Origin: Artemisia argyi
Lineage: Eukaryota; Streptophyta; Magnoliopsida; Asterales; Asteraceae
NCBI GenBank assembly: GCA_030686995.1
Contig: CM060704.1
Location: forward strand, 112,958,542-113,022,541
Direction of reading: 5' to 3'
Length of the DNA stretch: 64,000 nt
Position 1 is the stretch's first letter. Every line of letters starts with the position of its first letter. Made by a program: the position numbers and the translations under genes. The notes under the pieces were generated by a model, which was given only the letters and a program-made list of their open reading frames with translations, ran no database searches and was not told where the DNA came from. This document shows positions 58,701-64,000 of the stretch, in pieces.

Positions 58701-60163
58701 TTTCCAAATTAATCAAAAATGATTAAGAAATCAAGTGTCCACAAATTAATTTATGCGAATTATTGGGGTATTTTTTACAAATTTTCTAAAAAGTATTATA
58801 TATATACCCCACTCAAAAATGGTAAGATTCGTAATTATCCTATAAAGTCAAATCATTTTGTCATGATTTTACCTGTGTCAATGAACTTTCATTATCTTCA
58901 ACCACGCGTAGCAAATCCTGAACCTGGGATCGAGCCTCGTCTCTCTCAGCTGTTAATTGTTCCATCTGTTTCCTCATCTGTCCATTTAAATAGCATATGT
59001 CACTAACACACAAAATTTCATCATGTAACAACTTGTTCGAAATTATATATTGTTGAAAATTATACAATTACCATTTCAAGTTCATGATCCTTCTCGCGCA
59101 ACAATGCAGTAGTAGTATCGGATGTCATACGATTAGGTTGTGGTGTTTTCAACTCATTTTCCAGTCTATCCAATTCTCTTTGTAGATGTTTCACTAAAGC
59201 TTTGTCGGACATGACCGCATTTACCTGAGCATTAGTACTCACTTCCTTCGCACAACTTGCAAACAAGAGTGTGTTTCTTGATTGTTCGACATGACTTCGT
59301 GCAGGGCTCATGGTACAGATGATGGCAGTTCTAGAATTACCTCCCAAAGAAGATTGTAATATACGGGTTAGCTTAGAGTCTCTGAATGGTATGTGTCCAC
59401 TTCTTCCCTTGCTGTATCCAATCACGAGATCAAAACAAATGAGGATAAAAATGATCTGAAAAGTCAACTATTAATGAAGAGAAAAAAAGTCAACTATCAA
59501 TGAAGAGAAGAAAAGTCAACTAACCTTAGCTTTCGAATTACGGTTCCAAGAGTTAGTAAACTACGATTTATGTGGCAGCCCTCTTTTAACCTTGCACCAG
59601 CTGTTAACGACTGTGATGCACGCTCACTTCCAGCAAGATCAACAAAGTTCTACAGCAAAGCACAAATCAAAATAGGTATAGCTTGGGCATAATTGAAAAG
59701 GAATATAACATAAATCAAATCCAAGCATACTAACCACTGTAGAAACAAGTGTACTTGCGCTGTCCCTGCCTACATAGTTATGGGGTGTACTTTCAATTGT
59801 CTGCATCCAATAATCAAATCATTAAAAAATCATTAAAAATTACATCTTTTACCAACAATAGTACACAATACTGCAATCCGAACAATTATTTTACCAGTCT
59901 AATGATTTGATGTGATCTAGAGCTTGTTTCGTTAAGTGATGTCTCTCCAATCTGTCTTTGAGCTGCAATTATGAATTAATAATTAGGATCCAAACGAAAT
60001 TCTGTGATTAAGCAATAAAATAGTTGAATGTGTTCTAACCTTCACAGATAGAAAGGAGCTGCATCATATGATCCCAATCCCTAACACTTTCCTCAGTGAG
60101 GTTCTCAACAATTGTTCCCCTCTGTTATAATTTATTCACCGTCAATGATACTGAAATTTATAA

Positions 60164-60204
<41 letters not shown>

Positions 60205-61282
60205 AACAACATATTAAATTACACAACAAAACTGAATTTCACCTCTGGGTCATCTAAAAGTCTGAGTGGATAGCCTTCGGAACTGAGAAGATCTTTGACA
60301 GATTCATTATAAATCTCCATGGCCGAGTATTTCAAATGAAAGTCCCTTTCAGGGTGCTACAATGAAGTCAACCATGTATGAGTTAAAGGTGAAAATATAA
60401 ATAGGTGAAAACCGTAAGATCGTGTGATTACCTTTAGTACATAGTCATATATATCTGCTAAGGTATACTCAGTGATTCCGGTCATTGTGAATGTCTTCCC
60501 ACTGCTCGTTTGCCCGTATGCGAAAATACTCGCTGATACACAGTCATAATTATACATGAGCACAAAGACGAAGCCCAAATATTTATCAAAACAAAGTTCA
60601 GTACTCACCATTGATACCGCCAACGACTGATAGCACAACGTCCTTTGCTCCATCCTGGTACACCTGCCTCGTGGAGCAATCACAGCTGAAAACCCTGTCT
60701 ACACAAATCACGCGCCATAATTAATTACTCCAAAATAAAAAATAATAAAAAACTGTCATCACCACTTAACATAATCTTCGAATTAGTAAACACAAAGCAA
60801 ACTTATAGTCCACTGAATTTCCTCATTTTACATACACCCAAAAAAAACAAAAACACGAAAAAAAGTGTGCCATTTAGTCCACCGGATTTCCTCATTTTAC
60901 ATATGCCCAAAAAAAATCAAAAACACGAAAAAATACACCATGAACACTAATTCTCAAATGCAAATCAATCACATTTAAAATTAAAATTTATGCTTCAGCA
61001 TTCAGCTTTAAACGAAACCACCACCAAAGTGTCCTACTGAGTCAAAGACTCGCCCTGAAAAGTAAATATTAGTAAATTGTTGGACATACCAAAAGTATAA
61101 GCAGAGGGATACATAGATCGCTCAGGCAAAGCAGCATTGGCATTCTTATACACAACAGTATCATCACCAAAACACTCCCAATCCGAAACATCATTCGTCA
61201 CAATCTCCCTCCCATTCAACGGCCGTAACCGCACCGAAACAAATATCTTCTCATCCCCTCCACCTCCATCATTCTCCCCCAT
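55791..61282 (-). CDS. KIN7: kinesin-like protein KIN-7 (KIN-7E/F/G/H-like), 13 coding exons, 958 aa, intact
   Basis: A plus-end microtubule motor of the plant-expanded kinesin-7 family. Coding exons, 5' to 3': 61282-61090, 60698-60609, 60532-60432, 60356-60243, 60121-60040, 59962-59895, 59800-59735, 59649-59525, 59411-59072, 58977-58873, 58449-57481, 57268-56967, 56112-55791. All introns are GT..AG and the joined frame (2877 nt with stop) stays open. The motor spans about residues 12-340: [15 protein letters not shown] near the start, P-loop GQTSSGKT (101-108), switch I NETSSRSH (204-211), switch II DLAGSE (242-247), [14 protein letters not shown] (286-299). A short coiled coil follows ([17 protein letters not shown]), then a long acidic, low-complexity exon 11. 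Residues about 777-958 form the C-terminal DUF3490 domain ([20 protein letters not shown] ... [11 protein letters not shown]). I chose the ATG at 61282 because the frame upstream has only GTG. The NACK1/NACK2 relatives drive cytokinesis by binding a MAPKKK; here only family and integrity are shown. Subgroup is judged from the start and the CKVVRCIE segment. Confidence 0.92.
60168..60203. repeat. poly(A) in kinesin intron 4
   Basis: About 34 A on the plus strand (poly-T in the transcript) in the intron between 60242 and 60122. Confidence 0.9.
60812..60945. repeat. tandem duplication (~74 bp) in kinesin intron 1
   Basis: (T)AGTCCAC(TG/CG)GA(A)TTTCCTCATTTTACATA(C)(A/G)CCC followed by AAAAACACGAAAAAA occurs twice in succession. 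Confidence 0.8.
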
Positions 61283-61287
61283 TCCAG

Positions 61288-61689
61288 CTACCACACACCT
61301 TACAACATATAGTAAATAATATATATTAGTAGCTGAATAGTCAAGTACTGTGGGGCCCAGTTAGAAACAAATTCAAATCATCATGATAATCGTAATTAGC
61401 TGCAATTCAACGCAACATGAGATAACATAGTTCGTTAAATTCGTTTTATATAAATAAAAATAAATAAAAGGGACGGTGAATTAAGAAATAATAATAATAA
61501 TGTGAATGTGAATTGTTAAAGAGAATGAATGGTCCCCTCCTCCCCTCAACAACCTACCTATCTTTTTAGCAGCAATTTTGAATCTCATATTTAATTTACA
61601 GACTGTCAATGTCTTTTATTCAATGCTTCTTTTTTTTTTTTTCTTTTTTTTAGGTATTTGATTAATTATAAACATGTTAAATTAATTAC
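61288..61689 (-). other. probable 5'-UTR intron of the kinesin gene
   Basis: On the minus strand TTTAATCAG|GTAATTAA at 61690/61689 is a good donor after a C-rich leader (CATCATCATCAC type, 61691-61790). GTGTGGTAG|CTGGAATG at 61288/61287 is an acceptor five bases before the ATG. The intron would be 402 nt. The acceptor lacks a strong pyrimidine tract, so this is a prediction. Confidence 0.45.
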
Positions 61690-61815
61690 CTGATTAAATT
61701 TGTGATGATGATGGTTAATAATGATGATGTTAAGATGAACTGGAGATGAAATTGGATTATTAGGGATTTGGATTGGGGTTGAGGAGGTTGTTAAGGGGTC
61801 AAAGTTTGACTAATA

Positions 61816-61823
61816 TTCGCGCC
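61816..61823. promoter_or_regulatory. E2F-like site upstream of the kinesin
   Basis: TTCGCGCC (GGCGCGAA on the gene strand) matches the E2F consensus TTSSCGSS and lies just upstream of the predicted leader exon. A mitosis-specific activator core (AACGG on the minus strand, 61902-61906) is nearby. Both would suit a cell-division kinesin; neither is proven. Confidence 0.4.
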
Positions 61824-61919
61824 TGATTTTTATGATTTTGTTATGAGGAAGATTCTTCTGTATGTTGTTTGTGAGAGCATGTGCTCGTGTTTACTTATAT
61901 CCCGTTAACAATTTTTAAT

Positions 61920-62320
61920 TTAAATCATTACTATTCATCTTATTGTTTTTGTTTCTTTCTCGATTATAGAATCGTACCCATGCAATGCGGCAGCGGGTAC
62001 CGTGTAATTATATTTTGCATTTGATTACACGTTTAGTTGTCTTCATGTTTTATAAATAGAGATATTAGAGATTGTTATGTCAAATAATTTTAGTTTCAAC
62101 AACCAACCGCTTCCTAACCAACTTCCTAACCAACAAATTAATTTTGAAATCTTTTCAAAATAAACAAGAAAAAAGTTTGAATTCTAAGGCTTTACAATTA
62201 TAGAATAGTACCAAATGCATTATAATGTAGTATAGATACCATCCGTAATAATCCTCATTAGTACGCATCTTTTGTTCATGTGGCACCTCTTGCACGCGTC
62301 TTTCTTACTACGGTCATCCC
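61920..62320. other. no gene recognised
   Basis: AT-rich intergenic DNA upstream of the kinesin promoter. Confidence 0.6.
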
Positions 62321-64000
62321 ATAAGCACCCATGTTTGGCCAAAATTTAGAGATTAGCTCGTCTGGACGATCAAGTCTTAGAGCTATGTTTGTGTTGAAGA
62401 TATTGACAAGCTTCTAAGTTTAATATTTTAGGGACTAAACTTGTCATGTTCTAAAGTGAAGTTTAGTTTATTTCTAAGTCTGGTCCGGTTTATCAAAGCT
62501 ATGAAAGGTGAAGGGCTAGAAGAAAACATTTGGCTATATAAGCTCAAGACCTTATCTAGGGTTTTTTTGAGGCAACATGATCAAGATCTCTTCTTATTTT
62601 AATAATGACAAATAAACCATCGAAACACATAAAATAACAAACGTTAGCTCAAAATTGCCGGAGCCCATGTCTGCTCCTGGTGTGCTGCCGGCGCGTCAAC
62701 ACGCGGGTGACGCGCCAGGCCACTGTATGGCTCCCGGGCAAATTTTGAAAGTCGGCTTTCCCCTTACCCGACAAATGTGGATCTTTCAATACAGGTATGA
62801 ATATGTTATGTGCTTAATTGAGAACACTCGAAACGAGTTTTGAGACTTGAGAGATCCTACTTTTAAAACACCCATTTACGGGAAAACGCCAACTCATGTT
62901 TTCTAACTATCGCCTCTAGCCAAGGTTTTTCTAAACTTAGGGAGCTTGTATATTTCACATGACATCGTGTTGAAGCATCCATATGCTCATATCCCATGCT
63001 TACGTCTTCTCTAATTACGTAACGGGTTTACTCCCTTATTGGTCAAACTAAGTCAAAGGTCACTTTGCGTAAACGCATCCTTTCCCACTTGGGTTATGCT
63101 TTACATCAAGGCAAAGCACTTAACTTGTTTAAACCAAGGTATTAGTTCATGACGTCGAGTCGTGGAAAGTCACGAGATATGAACCTATGGATTCTCGACA
63201 TTGTGTTACTTGAACTTATAAGTAACTTATGATTTTCTCAACTTATAATCTTAATTGTCTAAACCTTTTCTTCTTAATGACAATTAGATTATGTCTTAAT
63301 CTTCTCTTAATCTCATTTCTACTAAAGACAAATCCAATCATATCCAAATCAAATATTCTCTTTCACAATCTCTTACACAATCTCTTACACTCTTACATAT
63401 TCCCTTACACTCCCGTACAATACATCTCATCCCTTCATTTTTAACACATGGGAATTGTTTGAATTCCAAAGAGGCTCCATCTAATCCAAGCCATCCAATT
63501 CAAACTAAACATATCTCAACCATCCATTATAACTCTCCTCTCTATACCATCACATGTGTTTGATCCTCACCATCCATTTCAAACCAAAACCATCTCAACC
63601 ATTGAATTCTCCTTTCCCCCTAAGCAAAGCATATTCCTTTGGAATATCCTTTCTTAATCCAAACACAAGGCATCTTTGATCCTAGCCATTCATTTCAAAT
63701 AAACACATCTCAACCCTTCATTTCCCCCACATGCCAAATTATTTGAAAACCAAGGGAGGCTCCCTTTGATCTCCACCATCCAATTCAAACCATCTCATCT
63801 CAACCCTCCATCACATTCTTCCCCCCAAGCATTGGAATATACCTTGGCATATTCTTTCTCTCTTTTCTATGCCATGTGAGGAATAACATCTCTACCCCTT
63901 CCAAATTACCTTATTTAAACTTTCTACCCGTGGTATTTAGTTTTCTTATAAACACTTCACAAAACATTTTCCAAATTGGCTATTTGAGTTGGTAAACCTT
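62321..64000 (+). repeat. probable LTR U3 region, cut by window end
   Basis: It is non-coding, with a GC-rich patch (GCCGGCGCGTCAACACGCGGG, about 62688-62708). From 63480 there are four degenerate units of CCATCCA(A/T)TTCAAAC...(C)ATCTCAACC (63489, 63570, 63686, 63777) and then a TATA-like CTTATAAAC (63946-63954) near the edge. This order of U3 repeats then TATA recalls gypsy LTRs, but neither end is visible. Confidence 0.35.

Noticed and set aside
61283..61294. Kinesin start four codons upstream of the ATG
   Set aside because: The upstream codon is GTG and a probable splice acceptor lies between; the first ATG is at 61282.

Overview
The window is nuclear DNA of a flowering plant. The evidence is a single intron-containing KIN-7 kinesin gene with GT..AG introns, tRNA-primed LTR retrotransposons, SINEs, fold-back elements and an AT-rich background. 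The retroelement and LINE ORF types recall those common in daisy-family (Asteraceae) genomes. That placement is an inference from memory of the families, not a search result. No prokaryotic features, rRNA genes, complete tRNA genes or CRISPR arrays were seen.

Layout. (1) 1-16.7 kb is a nested retroelement stack. A minus-strand LINE ORF2 remnant (15457-16716) was hit by a minus-strand Ty1/copia element of SIRE type (gag, PBS and 5' LTR visible; the rest lies left of the window). The copia gag was then split by non-autonomous element LARD A (474-7058, minus, TSD TTTAT), and its 5' LTR was split by LARD B (9253-15425, plus, TSD TTATC). LARD A and B share LTRs and the 3' half of the interior but carry different 5' interiors. 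(2) 16.7-28.4 kb holds a minus-strand LINE copy with ORF1 and a poly(A) tail but no ORF2. It is split in frame by a non-autonomous Ty3/gypsy-type element with LTRs of about 3.1 kb (19675-27563, TSD CTCCA). (3) 28.4-44.6 kb is accessory DNA without a convincing intact gene: a fold-back MITE, a LINE-like segment, a short LTR-like unit, tRNA-derived SINEs, diverged direct repeats, a reverse-transcriptase zinc-binding remnant, a Tourist-like MITE, decayed copia LTRs and simple repeats. (4) 44.65-48.11 kb is a 3.46-kb solo LTR (TSD TAGCA). It lies between a TATA box and the first of two small decayed coiled-coil ORFs (48.1-49.1 kb). (5) 51.16-53.08 kb contains a complete SINE with a 15-bp TSD and a 1.57-kb fold-back element with 394-bp arms, a hairpin-rich A/T core and a 9-bp TSD. 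(6) 54.85-61.9 kb is the genic part: a small two-helix membrane-protein ORF with its own TATA box, and an intact 13-exon KIN-7 kinesin (958 aa), both on the minus strand. An E2F-like site and a probable 5'-UTR intron lie upstream of the kinesin. (7) 62.3-64 kb looks like the beginning of another LTR with degenerate tandem repeats, cut by the window edge.

The only confidently functional gene is the kinesin; the small membrane-protein gene is plausible. I found no new multi-gene system. The most unusual signals are in the mobile DNA: the modular LARD pair, with an antisense tRNA-Asp-like segment and arrays of TGACG palindromes in its LTRs; the long fold-back element; and a roughly 20-base retro-insertion that is only the tail of a SINE.
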